DNA from: Epiperipatus broadwayi
Taxonomy: Eukaryota > Onychophora > Udeonychophora > Euonychophora > Peripatidae
Reading direction: 5' to 3'
Length of the DNA: 64,000 bases
Assembly: GCA_028023455.1 (NCBI GenBank)
Contig: JAQFVV010012396.1
Location: 10,822,296-10,886,295 of the forward strand
A model generated the notes under the pieces. That model was not told the DNA's origin. It saw nothing but the letters and a program-made list of their open reading frames with translations, and did not search any database. Shown here one piece after another: positions 1 to 13,000 of this stretch. The position numbers and the translations under genes were made by a program. Positions within the stretch are counted from its first letter, which is position 1. The number at the start of each line of letters is the position of its first letter.

Positions 1-603
1 TTTTTCGTGATCAAAGAAAACTGAAGAAGATATTAAATCACCATTATTTTTATTTTTTACACGCTTATATAACAATTCATGTTCCTTCAATCTTTTCTCA
101 ATGCTGCACCTAGATTCACCTATATATGATAGCATACAATCACAAAAAATTTGATATATGACATTACTTTTTTGCTTGACAGGTATGACATCCTTAGAAT
201 TATTAACTAATTTATTAATATTGTTTGGAACGTAGACTGAAACATCAAATACATTCTTATATAAATTCTTAAAAATTTTTACTTGTGGATTTGAAATAAA
301 TGGAATAGATATCCATTTTTTATTATTAATCTTCATTTCTTTTAAATTATAATAGTTTTTTTTAAATTGACATAAAGTATTGTTTATTTGTTCCATTTTA
401 TAACCAACATCAAGCAATTCCTTGGCAAATATCTCAATATTTTTCAATTTATCACTTTGGTAACGACATAATTTTTCATTCCGAAACAAAAAAGATTTAA
501 AACTTGCCATCTTATGCATCATTGTTACTTTTGATTTACAATTTATATATCCTCTTTTTTGCAGTGGCGGATTTAAAGATTGTTTGTAATTGTTTGTAAA
601 CCG
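1..603 (-). pseudogene. Penelope-like retroelement, RT C-terminus plus GIY-YIG endonuclease (partial)
   Basis: An open minus-strand frame of about 201 codons runs from just after a stop at 604-606 to the window edge with no stop, so the C-terminus lies outside. The first part looks like the post-catalytic reverse-transcriptase region of Penelope-like elements (RNEKLCRYQSDKLKNIEIF, then KELLDVGYKM). The last third carries a GIY-YIG-type nuclease signature: VIYQIFC, then SYIGES, then an Arg-containing helix SIEKRLKEH. In this family the nuclease nicks the target and the RT copies the RNA onto the primed end. The catalytic RT motifs are not present upstream (stops and AT-rich sequence), so this is probably a 5'-truncated copy, which is usual for the class. 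The intact frame over 600 bp suggests it is young, or that selection ended recently. Moderately high confidence in the family, from motifs only. Confidence 0.72.
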
Positions 604-1409
604 TTAAAAATATTATTTCAATTATATATATATAGTAATTATTTGCTTTATATGATATTACACATATAAGTATTAGTTTATACTCATGATAATATGAAGA
701 GATATTTTTTCATGAACAAATATTTTAAAATATTACGGCTACCTTTATATAGGACAATATGATAGGAAATGTATGAATTTTATACACCTTCTGACATTTG
801 TAATCCATCTTTAAAATACAGGTAACATCCATTTTAAAGCATAAAAATATTCTGATCATTTATAAAGTAATGAAGCAATTCCAATAATTTTTTTCTTTTA
901 TTATAAATTATCATTTTCCCATAAAATTTTCTTGACATGCTGCCTGATTCATGGGCAAATAATATTACTTCTTACCCTCCATTTTTTTCAGTCAACTATA
1001 TACTTTAAAGAAAATAAAAATAAAATCATATAAAGAAATTTGTATATTCTTTCATTTAAATCAAAAACAAGAGAGAAAGTGAGTTCAAACTATTCTGTCC
1101 TATTTATAAGATTTTTTCACTGACGTTTGTGTAACTATAGCAATCCTCTATTTTCACTCATTAAGAGATTTCTGGTAGCATTCATCTAATAAAAATTTGT
1201 ATTATATAACAAAAATAAATATCTAAGAATTAGTACATACAACAAAAATTCATGTTTTACTATGCTAATATTACTTTGCATTCTAATAAAAATTAAACAA
1301 TCTTTATCACATTTTCAATATATTACACTGGAAATATACCTTATACATATTTCCTTAATATAATACCATACAAATAAAAAAGACAAACATATATGAAATA
1401 TTAAACATT
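604..1409. other. AT-rich sequence without recognised features
   Basis: About 800 bases of AT-rich sequence between the Penelope-like fragment and Tigger-like copy A. Stops occur in all frames. It may include the degraded upstream part of the retroelement, but I see no RT motifs. Confidence 0.5.
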
Positions 1410-1411
1410 TA

Positions 1412-2526
1412 CACCTGGGTTTCGTTTTACGTGATAGATAGGTTCCTCAGAAAACATGTGCAAATGAAATCGCACAAAAATAGACGTAACTTACCTTGAA
1501 AAAGAGGGGATACAGACTTTGATTTTTCAAAAGTCATGTAAAAGCAAAGCACCAACATAAAATTACTTTAAAATGCGTGCAAAAAAAATAAAATAAAATA
1601 TGACTAATAAAAAATTTCAAATTTGAAAAAAATTGATACAAGACAAACTTTTTTTAAGTATAATATTTAATTTTATTCAAAATAATATATTTTTATGCAT
1701 AATTTACAGTACAGTAATTTACATTTTTTTTATACACGTTTTAATTATTATCGCTATTTGCCAATAAACAGGTTCGTTTGCAAACTGGTAAAAAATCAGA
1801 TTCTTCACAAGAGGAAATACAACTAGCGCCAACTTCACACTCATGTTGTGTTAATGGTTTTCTGGTGACAACGTAATTAGTAATTAATCTTTGAGATGAT
1901 GATTTTATTAATTGTTTATGAAATTAACAACTAAAAATTAAATTCTTATTTTTGTCTTTAATTTTTTAATTTTCAATTCCGTTTAAAAATCAAATTACAT
2001 TTCACATCACATTAATTTCAAGTCGCCGTAAGTAATTTTTAAATTGTTAATTACAATTAAAAATCAGATTTTAATTTTTAATTGTCAAATTTAAGTGTGC
2101 CCACTGCTATTACTCACCTTTTAAAAATAAACTTGTGGACACTAAATGATTAATAATTGATTATGTTCTTTTTTAAAAAGCAAAAACAGAATGTGATTTA
2201 AAATGCAAAATTAACACGCACAATGTTTGAACAAATTTACATTATAATCTTGTAAAATTTAATGTGTGTATGCATAAAATGTGGAAATCATGATTTTAAT
2301 TTCATTATTGCATACAATCTTACTATTATAAAGCACTGAAAATATTGAAATTACTAAGATGAAAGTCGAATTCCAATAATGTGCTATTACTTTCAATATG
2401 ATGTAAGTGCGCAAAATTTATTATTTAAAGTAATAGCGCATTATCGGAGTTCGACTTCCAAAGAAACATGAATCGCGTAACTTCAAAATCGCGTTAAATA
2501 AGTCCGCATAAAAAGAGACCCAGGTG
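1412..2526 (-). mobile_element. Tigger/pogo-like non-autonomous DNA transposon, copy A
   Basis: A 1,115-bp element bounded by inverted termini CACCTGGGTTTCGTTTTACG (left) and the complementary GAGACCCAGGTG (right). TA dinucleotides flank both ends (1410-1411 and 2527-2528), consistent with TA target duplication. The subterminal sequence (right end read inward: GCGGACTTATTTAACGCGAT) resembles the repeated 'ACGCG' style of pogo/Tigger termini. No transposase frame is present, so it is a MITE-like passenger. It is nearly the same, in opposite orientation, as copy B (37202-38423), and shares its ends with copy C (22926-23977). It contains an internal hairpin around 2360-2458. The superfamily assignment is inferred from terminal style and TA flanks; the element boundaries are directly visible. 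Confidence 0.8.
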
Positions 2527-2895
2527 TATTTGTATTGTTTATAATTTACTATCGTGTATGCAGTAATGAAACATAAAGAATAATAATTTTATCCAAACTA
2601 TACACCTTATTATTAATATATTCATTTTCCTTTTTAAGATGAATAAAGTCAATTTGTAATCTTACAATACAATGAATTAAATAAACAATTTTATATTATA
2701 TATTATTGTCATCATAGCAACATGTTCAATGTTTCATAAATTAACATATTCACCATCCAAAAAATCAAACAAGAAAATAAGATAAAAAAAAATTATGACT
2801 GACATCTTATCACGTATTCAAACATCTCAAATGTCAGTAGATACAATATATATGTGTGAAAGTGTATGAGCACACACACACATATGATAACTTAC

Positions 2896-3062
2896 TGTGT
2901 CCATTTGCGCAAAGATTTTATTGACTCTCTTCTCAGGAGTGTCTTCATCCTTAGGCAAATCCAACATGTTGCCAACCATACAGTAGATTGCATCAACTAT
3001 GTCAACCATCTCTCTCTTTGTAATATACCCATCATTGTCCAAATCATATAAACTAAAAGCCC
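2896..3062 (-). CDS. Neuronal calcium sensor family protein, EF-hand 3 exon
   Basis: A 167-bp internal exon. It has acceptor ...TTTCAG before 3062 and donor GTAAGT from 2895 downward. The split Trp codon (T from the 4652 exon plus GG here) puts it in phase 1. It encodes [19 protein letters not shown] and ends KIFAQMDT. The EF-hand loop [12 protein letters not shown] has all coordinating positions (D1, D3, D5, T9, E12), so it should bind calcium. This exon matches EF-hand 3 plus the linker of frequenin/NCS-1/NCS-2 proteins: myristoylated sensors that couple neuronal calcium to exocytosis and channel regulation. The [16 protein letters not shown] stretch is highly diagnostic of the NCS group. 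An ATG-to-stop reading from 2827 to 3084 overshoots both splice sites; only the exon part is real. The following exon (EF-hand 4 and C-terminus) should lie at lower coordinates; I did not find it in the window. Confidence 0.93.
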
Positions 3063-4651
3063 CTGAAATATATATATAATCCAATAAGATAAATAATGTT
3101 TATTTTATTTTTAAAAAACGAACATATTAAAGAAAAAAAATTCTTACAAAACAATTTTTTCTACCTTTATTTTTTTAAAAAAAAAAATCTATTAATAGCT
3201 ATAACGGAACAACCTTGTAAGTCATAAAATATCTGATAAAAAAACAGGATAGACAAATTTTAAGTGTATCTTTAAAATTTTAAAACTATTATTTTTTAAA
3301 TTATCCAAAGATGTATATATATATAAATACTAATAGAAATATGAATTATATAGAGTAGTAATGAAGCATATCATTTATAGTTAGCTCATAATTGGCCGAT
3401 AAATAAAAGATTCCTAATTGATTTTCATCTGAGCATAATAAACTTAATCAGATTAATAGACTGAAATTGTTAAATTTCTAGCTACTTTGGGTTCAAATGT
3501 TGCTTGTCATTATATTAATAACGGAGTCAGAGAAATATAGTATCCTCTAGTAAGTTTATTTTAAAATAAGTAATGACCAAATTTTGAAATGTAAACTAAG
3601 AGAATATAAACCTCATAGGACGATCATTTATTGTAAGTTTCAGCTTTTTAATATTACATAAGTGGTTATACTGTATTAAAGACTTCAGAAAAAATATAGT
3701 GGCAAAAGAAAAATTTCTAAGTAAACTTAAAAGTTCAATACCATTTATTAGATTTAGAGAATTTTAACATCAATCATCACTCAAAGTTTAGATTAATTTG
3801 AAATTAATAGGGGAAAAAATTAATATCAGAAAAAAAAGTATAATGTGAAAATAAAACTAATTGCAAAAGTAATCCTTGATGTCAATACCAATACTATGAT
3901 AACTTCCCTCATTAATGAAAATGATATTCTATTACAATTGCATTTTTATTTGGTTCTATTAACAACAATTTGATACCCATTTATTCACTTGCTGACTGAT
4001 TTGGGTTGGTTATTTGGAAAAAATATTTTCAGTCTGAATAGTGATCTAAAAAGACCTAAAATTAAAATTTGGCGATAGAACCTTTCAAAAAAAAAAAATC
4101 CAACTAAAGAGAATCACTATTACAACCTAGTTATTAAGAATGCAGTATCTAAATGAATCTTATAATGTATCTTTGAAATTGTCATTCAATTATTAATAAT
4201 TGCAGTCACATATAATAAATAAATGAATTATCAGATAAATTTAATTTATTGCATAGTGATTATAAAACGATTCCAGTTATATAAATTAGTGCTAGACAAT
4301 TGTGCCTATGAAAAAGATACATTATAGATCTATGTTGGAGGTATATAAGAATTCCAATTATGAGTTGTAAAAGCTGTGAATGACACTTTAATTTAGTCCT
4401 TTAAAATTGAGGTTTTCAAATAGTCAAAATCTTTTAAGTTAAAAATATCGAAATTCAGATATACAATTCTAGAGAACTACAAGAGTTGAGCTCTTGAGGC
4501 ACTCGTAAATAGAAAAAAACATTTTAATAATTAGAATGGTCTTTTTCTTCTACCTCTTGATTTAATTAGTCTGAAGAAGGCTAACTTATGATTGAAATCT
4601 AAATTTAATTTCCAATTATTTTATTATATAGAATTTTAAAATTGAACTTAC
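3063..4651 (-). other. Intron of the neuronal calcium sensor gene (1.6 kb)
   Basis: A 1,589-bp GT..AG intron (GTAAGT at 4651 downward, TTTCAG at 3063) in phase 1. It is AT-rich with no recognisable repeat or coding sequence. Confidence 0.85.
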
Positions 4652-4730
4652 AATCAAGCTTTTCATCAAGAGTCCCTCTCGATGTTACAGATAAAGCGCA
4701 GATAAATTCTTTGAAAGTAATATAGCCATC
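4652..4730 (-). CDS. Neuronal calcium sensor family protein, EF-hand 2 exon
   Basis: A 79-bp internal exon (26 codons plus one base). The acceptor is TTTTTGCAG ending at 4731 and the donor is GTAAGT starting at 4651. It encodes [19 protein letters not shown] followed by TLDEKLD. It completes the second EF-hand loop begun by the 40119 exon (DSNK then DGYITFKE), giving ligands D1, N3, D5, T9 and E12. The phrase [12 protein letters not shown] is one of the best conserved stretches of frequenin, neurocalcin and hippocalcin proteins. Frame and splice phase agree with both neighbouring exons. It is separated from the upstream exon by a 35.4-kb intron. No stops or frameshifts are seen, so the gene looks functional. 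Confidence 0.93.
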
Positions 4731-5424
4731 CTGCAAAAACAAAAACAAAATATAATTAATGTTTATTTTATTCTCTTTAGTAATTATTTTAAAATAAGAA
4801 TTTAGATTAAATAAACTGAGTACATATTATTTTTATTAATTTTAAAATACTTCATAAAATAAAAAGGACATGCAACTCTTTTATTAGTAAGTGTAAACAT
4901 ATATATATATATTAACAAACCCAAATAAGTATTTTTCAATACACATACATATATATATTCTTTATGATATAAAATATGAAACTTTGGATTGGTAAATGAT
5001 TTTTTAAAAAAATATATTTTTAGATGATTATAAAATTACATTAATTCTATGCATAGTAGAAGAAAAAAATGAAAAGGAAATGTATACCATTCCACTGAAT
5101 TCTTTCTAACAATATTCTTGTGATAATTGGAAATTGATTAAGTTTACATTGGAATAGCAAAAAAAAAAAGAAGAAGAAGATATGTACATGGATAAAATTG
5201 GAAAAACCCTGCTTGCATTTGAAATGTGACTAGCAATCCAGCTAAATAAAGCATTTGAAACAATACAATTCTTTTATCATAGAAATCAAGGGCCTGTTTT
5301 CAATCCAATTTATAAAATCAAATTTCAATAACAATTTTTAATATATTAAAAATTAGTATATGAATTAATTTGTAATTTCTATTTAATTTCTAAAAAGCCA
5401 TGAATAAAATATATAATTGAATGA

Positions 5425-5520
5425 CTTTATCTCAGGAGTTCATAAGAAATTTGAGCACCAAAAGTGTCAGAAAATTGATGCAAAGATATTATGTTCCAGA
5501 GTCTGATATTCTATCAATCA
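5425..5520 (-). repeat. SINE fragment related to the dimeric SINE at 24.6 kb
   Basis: The phrase GAGTTCATAAGAAATTTGAG at 5435-5454 matches GAGTTCATAAGAAGTTTGAG near 24567, and the next ~60 bases are loosely similar. It is probably a degraded copy of the same tRNA-derived SINE, lying in the same orientation. Weak evidence. Confidence 0.4.
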
Positions 5521-6698
5521 ACTAAACAATGAAGAGTATTTTAAAATACTTTAGTCTCAATCAAAATATGAAATGGAAATACTTCATAATTACAAATAAA
5601 AGTGCAATCAATCTATGATTGTGAATATAACTAGTTTAAAGTATTTTGCAAATATCTTACCCAACATAATAATTAAAAGAAGTAAATGAGTGATAAACAA
5701 AGACTAGCATCCTTATTCATAATATCTTGGATTAATTTCTATTATTCAAACCGTTCCTTTCTGGTGTACCAGTGATTTGTATGTCATCAATCAATTTTAC
5801 CTTCTAGGATAAATTTTTGCAAATCATTCTGAGGATTCCTCAATAAATGATGAAAAATATTAATTTCATTTTTTGTAGTTATTTACACTGTTTTTCTTCT
5901 GATTTTTATTCTTCTCAGTACATCTTTCCAGATCAAAATGTTTTCATTATCTACATCTTCACTTTTCTATTACTAGTATATAAGATCCATATTTCACATT
6001 TATAATAAATATGTCTTCATATATAACATTTCCCTATTTTAAGTCTTATTCCCAAATTTAATTATTTCACAATGATTTTTCAAATTTCTCAATATTTCTT
6101 TGCAATTCTGGCATTAATTTTCTTCTTTTAATTTATTAAGTTGGATAAAAAATTGCCAAGATATCTAAAACTCCTTACTCGTTTGATCACAGAATTATAA
6201 TTCCTTTTATTTATAATTTTGAAGATCATATTCTGTTTCTTCTTTAAATTAATTCAAATTCTATCTATATCTTGTCTAAAAAAACAAATTTATTTAAATT
6301 ATCATAAAGCTATTTTAGAATGTAGCTATAATAATGACAAAACATATTACTAACTTCATCATTTTCAATAATGCTTTTCATAATTTGTTTAGTCTAAAAA
6401 TTGTAATGTAATAGATATTATGTATTTTTTTCTTTCACCAAAATTGTTGCTTCCTACTGTATATAAAATAATTTTAATGTATTAAATACTTTAAGATTAA
6501 AATTCATTTCACTGAGCACGATAAAACAAAAACTTTATTATAATTCAAGATGCAAGCATAGCAGTCCTGTTAATCTTCTAAACACCTTTTTACCAAATAT
6601 AGAAATAATAAAAATAACTTCTTATTCCAATAACTACATCAACGAATGGTTACATAATAATTGCTTTTTCTATTTTTTTAAATTCAAAAATAAATAAG
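5521..6698. other. Intronic AT-rich sequence, nothing recognised
   Basis: No coding motif, tandem repeat or inverted repeat stood out by eye in these ~1.2 kb. Confidence 0.45.
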
Positions 6699-6800
6699 CA
6701 TTGGTGGTCAAAGAAGTCAGCGATGGCAGCTTTACAAGCAGTTGTCCCGGGTTAGCGGGTTCGCTTTCCGGCTGATGCTATGACACATGAGAAAAAATAA
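6699..6800 (+). repeat. tRNA-derived SINE, copy 1
   Basis: Shares its start (AAGCATTG), its end (GATGCTATGACA then an A-rich tail) and most of its middle with the copy at 21932-22043. The B-box-like part reads GGGTTCGCTTTCCGG. Its A box is degraded. Pol III-type promoter boxes plus an A-rich 3' end fit a tRNA-derived SINE; movement would depend on a LINE reverse transcriptase. Confidence 0.65.
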
Positions 6801-6819
6801 AATAAATATTTATCTTATC

Positions 6820-7116
6820 AATACTTTTAGAGAAAGATTTCAACCTTAATCATAAGTGCTTTTAACCTTTCATATAAGTGCATTGAACATTTATAATAGT
6901 CAAACAATGTTTTTTCTTTTGACTACAGAGGGATCTCTCAAACCTCAACACAAGACAGCGACTTTATAAAGATAAGAATGGCCATATTATTTTTATAAAG
7001 TCATTATCATGTGTCTAGATTTAAGAGGTCGGTCCCTCTATAGTCAAATGAAAAAATATTATTAGACTGTTCAAGTTGCATATGATAACAGTTAAAGCCA
7101 TTCTCTAAAAGTATTT
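6820..7116. repeat. 300-bp imperfect palindrome
   Basis: The left arm starts AATACTTTTAGAGAA (6820) and the right arm ends with its complement TTCTCTAAAAGTATT (7101-7115). The arms also pair around TTTTGACTACAGAGGGA and TCCCTCTATAGTCAAA, closing at TTTATAAAGATAA / TTTTTATAAAG near 6968. No coding sequence is present. It looks like a fold-back or long-TIR MITE lying just 3' of the SINE. Confidence 0.7.
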
Positions 7117-7895
7117 ACATACTTCCTATGTGCCTAATAAATAATCACAACTTTACGATTTATCTTATCAGTATATCATTCATTATATCTCCTTCTGCCT
7201 TACAGATCTTCCTTCTTCATTGAGTCAGAAATGATATTAAATTATTCAATATAAATTCTGTTTTTATTCTGTTGCTGGCTTCATCAGTTTGATGAAATCT
7301 AAGATATTTCACATTACCATATATTCTTTAAGATGTATATACTATAATCCATTTGTTCTTATTCTTATCTAGATATATATATATTTGAAATTGGAGGTTT
7401 TTATTTTCATATAAATAATATTATATTTTCCCTAAGACCATTCATTCTAAGTTCGTCAATTTCTTGACATATTTCAATCCATTACTATTTTTTTCTTTAT
7501 CAATTTATTGTAATCCTTATTTTTATGTTTTTATTTTTATCCACAGATAATATTTGTTGTTAATTTCATTTTAGTAAATGTTAATTCCCTTTTTGTTATA
7601 CTAAAGACTGCTTCTTTAATTATTTCCTTTAGCTGATTGTAATCCTATTTTAATAATTTTCCCAAAACAAAACTAAGAAAATCTTTGGATACTGTTCATC
7701 ATTAGGAGGCATTTTAACAACAGAAAAAGATAAATAAAAAGTTAAACATAAGTTTTGTGAAGACTAATAATATAGGAAAGACAACATAAATCTGTTTTTT
7801 GAGTCAGTTTATTTAAAATCTTGCATTGTTGCCATTAATTTTAGTTGTTTTTGAAATTTAAGTATAACTATTTACCTATGTTTTATTAATGGATT
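7117..7895. other. Intronic AT-rich sequence upstream of a LINE fragment
   Basis: Mostly featureless; it may contain degraded LINE sequence. No motif could be assigned. Confidence 0.35.
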
Positions 7896-8511
7896 TTCTC
7901 AAAATATGAAAATAAACATTGATTATGATGAGTTAGAAGAGGTTAAAAGTTACAAATACCTTGGTCAGATTATTAATACAGATGGAAACATAATGGATGA
8001 AATTAATTATAGAATTAAACTTGGTTGGAGTGCTTTTGGTAGAAATAACTTGAAACTAAAAGGAAATATGACTAAGTGTTTAATGTGTTTTACCAGTTCT
8101 TACTTATGGATCTGAGACTTGGACACTTAATAGAAGAGCAATACAGAAACTTCAGACCACTCAAGAAAGTATGGAGAGATGCATGTTGGGAGTAACAAGA
8201 AGAGATCAAAAATGCAATATATGGGTAAGAGAACAAACAGGTGTTACTGACCTCATTGAAAAAAATTAAAAGACTGAAGTGGAGTTGGGATGAACATATT
8301 GCTAAAAGAGATGATAATAGATGGACAATTGAAATCTTAAACTGGATTCCAAGAGATTGTAAGAGACCCAGAAAGAGACCACATGTGAGATGGATGGATG
8401 AAATAAGAAAGTGATGTGGAGAAGAGAAGCTAAAGATAGGAAAGGATGGATTGAACTTGGAGATACCTTCATCCTGCAATGGATTTATAATGGTTGATGA
8501 TGATGATGATT
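7896..8511 (+). pseudogene. RTE-like LINE, 3' fragment
   Basis: Closely parallels 12527-13172 of the longer copy. It encodes LEEVKSYKYLGQIINTDGN, then a frame-disrupted stretch equivalent to YGSETWT..., ME(R)CMLGVTRR and the terminal RKRPHVRWMDEIRK. It ends in a (TGA)n-like tail (GATGATGATGATGAT, 8495-8511), as RTE-type elements do. This C-terminal part lies downstream of the RT catalytic domain. It is a 5'-truncated dead copy: frameshifts and stops break the frame at about 8100, 8270 and 8415. Confidence 0.8.
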
Positions 8512-10019
8512 AACAGCTGAAGGCTCCCAATGAAAGCAATCAACTTCTCTTTGTAATAAAAAATCTGATATATCTCTCCCATTAAAAACAACATTCAAAT
8601 TTAACATAATACAATATGTAAATATTTTTATGCACTAAAACATATAAAAAAAGTAAATTTTCGGTTGGCTTTTGCAGTATTTTTGATATAATATCAATAT
8701 TACTGTGAAAGCTGAAGTTTATTGTTAATATTTTTAATACATTTATAAAAATAAAAACATGTCTTTAATTTTTTTATTTTCGCTTTTTAGCTTTGTATAG
8801 TTCCAGAAATTTATAAAGAAAGTTTAGATACAATATAATATTATTAGATGGTAGCATTATACAGAGTACTGAATTCCATATAAAATTAAACATTTAAAAT
8901 TTTCATTAAAATTGATTGCAAACCCTAAAAAAATGTAGGGAAAGTGAATACAATTGAGTTATAAGATTTTTTAGATAGATAAATAAAAAAAACAAAGCAA
9001 GTTATATATAAGCTATAAAAATAATTGAATGAATCACATATATATGTAACACCCAAATATATACATGCAATTTATGATGAAAACCAGTTTTCTGGTTGAA
9101 ATATTAAAGTGGTTGTGTAGAGAAGTAATTATATTTGTTTTTATTTAAAGATATACACACAAACACATATGTAAGAATTTAACTATTAAAAAATGTCATG
9201 CAATTTTGTTAATATTAAGAAGAAAAATATTTTTGAAAATTTCTAATAAATTAAACATTTTATCAGGAGTTAAAAATATTATTTATAAGATATATAAATA
9301 ATTGATTTTGTATATTTTGGCAAGTTTACCTGTGTTCCATCCCTTTAACCTCGCAAGTGTTTTTTTTTAACATGACCTTTTTTGCTCAATATTTTCTGTC
9401 TTATTTTTTCTTTAGTTGAATTTTTTAAAGAAAAAAAAGACTTGTTCTCTATTATACATTATTTTTCTGATACATTTCGTTAAAACATAAAATCAAAAAC
9501 CAAAATTAATCTTAAAAATGAAATATCGATTTTAGAAATAAAAAACAAAAACAGATATAAGTAAACAAAACATAAGATTTCATTTTAGTTTTCAGGTTAA
9601 AAAATTCACGTAATAAAATTACCCAATAATCAGTATGCTTAAAATACTTTTCAATAAAGTTTAAGTAAAAGAATCCAAAAACATTTTTTGAAATATTAAA
9701 AATCAACTATTTTGTGTTTGATAGTAGCTTTTCCTATTTTATGTATGTGATAACAATCACACGATGATATAATTTAATATGAGGTTCAAAATAATTTCAC
9801 TTACCTATATAAAAAATTCTTTCATTTACATATCACTGATACCTCATAAAATATATATATAAAAACACAAAGCAAAATACAATGATTATTATTATTCATT
9901 TGCAATTAACCAAATCTTAATTACTAAAATAAGTTCTTATATATAAAAAAATGGCTGCAGAAAGGAGTCTGCTATTAACTGAAAGGAGATTCTTTGATTC
10001 CTCTTGGAGGCTTAAAGGA
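8512..10019. other. Intronic AT-rich sequence
   Basis: About 1.5 kb without a gene. A small perfect hairpin (AACCAG TTTT CTGGTT) sits at 9082-9097. Otherwise only short A/T runs. Confidence 0.4.
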
Positions 10020-13000
10020 AGCAGAGCAAATTCGTTATGACCACTCCATAATTTCAGTTGTTATTACTATGTGAGTATTCATATAATATATGAACATGGA
10101 TAGGTTGCTCATCAACATACATTAGCCAGTATAGTGAGTTTATTGACTTTTTACCTCTGAAAACACCCATGGTCTTTCTTCTCAGTTGCCTGAAAAGGCA
10201 GAATGAATGTATGTGAATTAAATTTTTTTTCTTATAGATATATACAATCATGACAGACAACAATAAATCATGGCCCTTATTATCACCAGTCAAGGCAATG
10301 ATTAGTGGCTGAACATTGAGGGTGCTAAGAATCCCCTGATTGCAGACCCAGGCTGCCAACTAATGAAGACTTTCTATTTAGAATCAAGTGAAGGAAGATT
10401 GCAATAATTGGAAAAAGAACTGTCATATTAAATGGGACATTATTGGACTTTGTGAAGATAGAAAAAAAGATGAAGAGAAATGTGGGCATGTACACTATTA
10501 TAAAGGCACAAGTATTGGAAGTACAAATGGAGTAGAATTCATAATAAACAAAAAGTGGAAGAACAACATTGTGGATATTGATGGTGTATGGGACAGAGTG
10601 GCAAAAATAGTTATTTAACTTAATAGCAGATATCAAATGCAGATAATTCAGGTTTTTGCCCCCAACAAGTTCTCATAGTAATGAAGTAGTAGATTTTTAT
10701 ATGTATGTACAAAAGATTTTTGATCAGACTAAACAACATTTTAAAATTGTTATGGGAGACTCTAATGCTAGAATTGGTAAACAAATAAAAGATAAAGGGC
10801 TGTAGGTAAATTGTGCTTATGGTAATAAAAATGAGAGCGGATATAGACTTGTGGAGTTTGTAGAAAAAGAAAAACTATATATTATGAATTCTTTTTTTGA
10901 AAAAAATATTAAAAGGAAATGGACATGGAAGCATCCAAATGAAGATACAGCAGAATTGGATTATATGTTGACTAACAGAAAATACATATTTCAAGATTAT
11001 AATGTTCTTAATAAATTCAACACAGTAAGTGATCACTGATTAGTAATATATAAGATACGTGTTAATGCGAAACTAGAGAAACAAAAATTATTAAGAAAAA
11101 CAATATTTACAATTGATGTTTCTAATCTTCAGAAACATTCTAATGAATTTAAATTAGAACTTTCAAATCAGTTTCAAGTATTAGTAGATTTTGTTCAAGA
11201 TTCAAATTTGAATGAAATTAATAAGAAAATAACTGATACATATTTAAAAACTGCAACAAAGATAGCTGATAGAACAAAGCAGCAATTGACCAATAAAATT
11301 TCTACTGAGACTAGAGAATACATGTAAAAAAAAGTAATATGAAGATACATAAAAATGATGCATTAAAAAGAATTGAATATCTCAAATTTTGTAAAAGGCT
11401 ATGAAAAAGAGTTGATAATGACATAAGAAAATATAATTGTGAATTAGCAAGAAAGAGTGTAGAAGAGAATAAAAGTCCCAAGAGTGTAAAACAACATTTT
11501 GGTATTGGTAGGAAACATATATGTAATAAGAAAAAAAAGATAGAGCTATTGCTAAAAAGAAAGATAATATCATGAAATGGGTAGAAGAGTTCTATCAAGA
11601 ATTATATAATAATAATAAAAACAAGTACTTCATATATCTATTATATCTTCTGAATTGCCCAAAATTTTAAATAAAGAAATGAGACATGCAATTAAATCTA
11701 TGAAGAAAGGAAAAACTCTAGGTAATGATGAAATTATAATTGATATATTAAAAGAAGCAAGTGAAGAAATAGAAAGAATTTTGCAAAGTTATATACCAAA
11801 TGTCTAAATGATAATGATGTACCAAATGATTGGGAGAATGCAGTATTAATATTAATATTTAAAAAAGGTGATAAAGAAGATATTAAAAATTACAGATCTA
11901 TCAGCCATGTATTAGTTTTATACAAAATTTTTTACTAAGATAGTTACAATTCATCTACAGAGAACATTGGATTTCAACCAACCAAGAGAACAAGCTGGAT
12001 TTAAAAGTGGTTTTAGTACAGTAGATCATATCCAAATATTGAGAGAAGTTATAGAAAGGACCAATGAATATGAGTTGCCATTATGCTTTGGATTTGTAGA
12101 TTATGAAAAGGCATTTGATTCTATAAGCATTTCTTTAGTGATTAAAGCATTGGATCATCAAGATATAGACCCAGGATGTTGTCATATTCTGAAAAATATT
12201 TATAAAAATATAACAGTAACAATTAGATTACATAATGATACTAGGAAGGTTAACATTGAGAAGTGTGTAAGATAGGATGACTCCATATCTCCAAAACTTT
12301 TTACAGCAGTGCTGCAAGAAGTATTTTGTGGATTAAAATGAGAAACTAAAGGAGTAAAAGTAAATGGAGATTATTTAAGTCATTTGGATTTTGCAGATGA
12401 TGTAGTTGTTTTTTGTAAACAATGCTTTAGAGCTTCAAGAAATGTTGCAGAGGTTATCAGATGAAAGTAAGAAAATAGAACTAAAGGTAAATGTTAAAAA
12501 GACTAAAGTAATGTTGAATGCATTTTCTCAAAAGATGAAAATAAAGATTGATTATGATGAGTTAGAAGAAGTTAACAATTACAAATACCTTGGTCAGATT
12601 ATTAATACAGATGGAAACATAATAGATAAAATTAATCATAGAATTAAACTTGGTTGGAGTGCTTTTAGTAGAAATAACTTAATACTAAAAGGAAATATGA
12701 CTATGTGTTTGAAAAGGAATGTTTTAATAAATGTGCTTTACTAGTTCCTACTTATGGATCTGAGACTTGGACATTTAATAGAAGAGAAATTAAGAGATTT
12801 CAGCCCACTCAAGGAAGTATGGAGAGATACATGTTAGGGGTAACAAGAAGAGTTAGATGGAAAATGCAATATATGGGTAAGAGAACCAACAGGTGTTACT
12901 GCAAATGTTGAAAGAATTAAAAGACAAGTGGAGTTGGGCTGGACATATTGCTAGAAAAGATGACAATAAATGAATAATTGAAATCTTAAACAGAATTCCA

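Noticed and set aside
9074-9104. ATGATGA, a perfect AACCAG/CTGGTT hairpin and GAAA, resembling another hammerhead
   Set aside because: The first core base is A instead of C, no AT..AT helix III follows, and no helix I pairing equivalent to CCAA/TTGG is found. Probably chance.
10054-10636. Two minus-strand ORFs of ~100 codons
   Set aside because: They are shadows opposite the LINE endonuclease region; the coding signal is on the plus strand.
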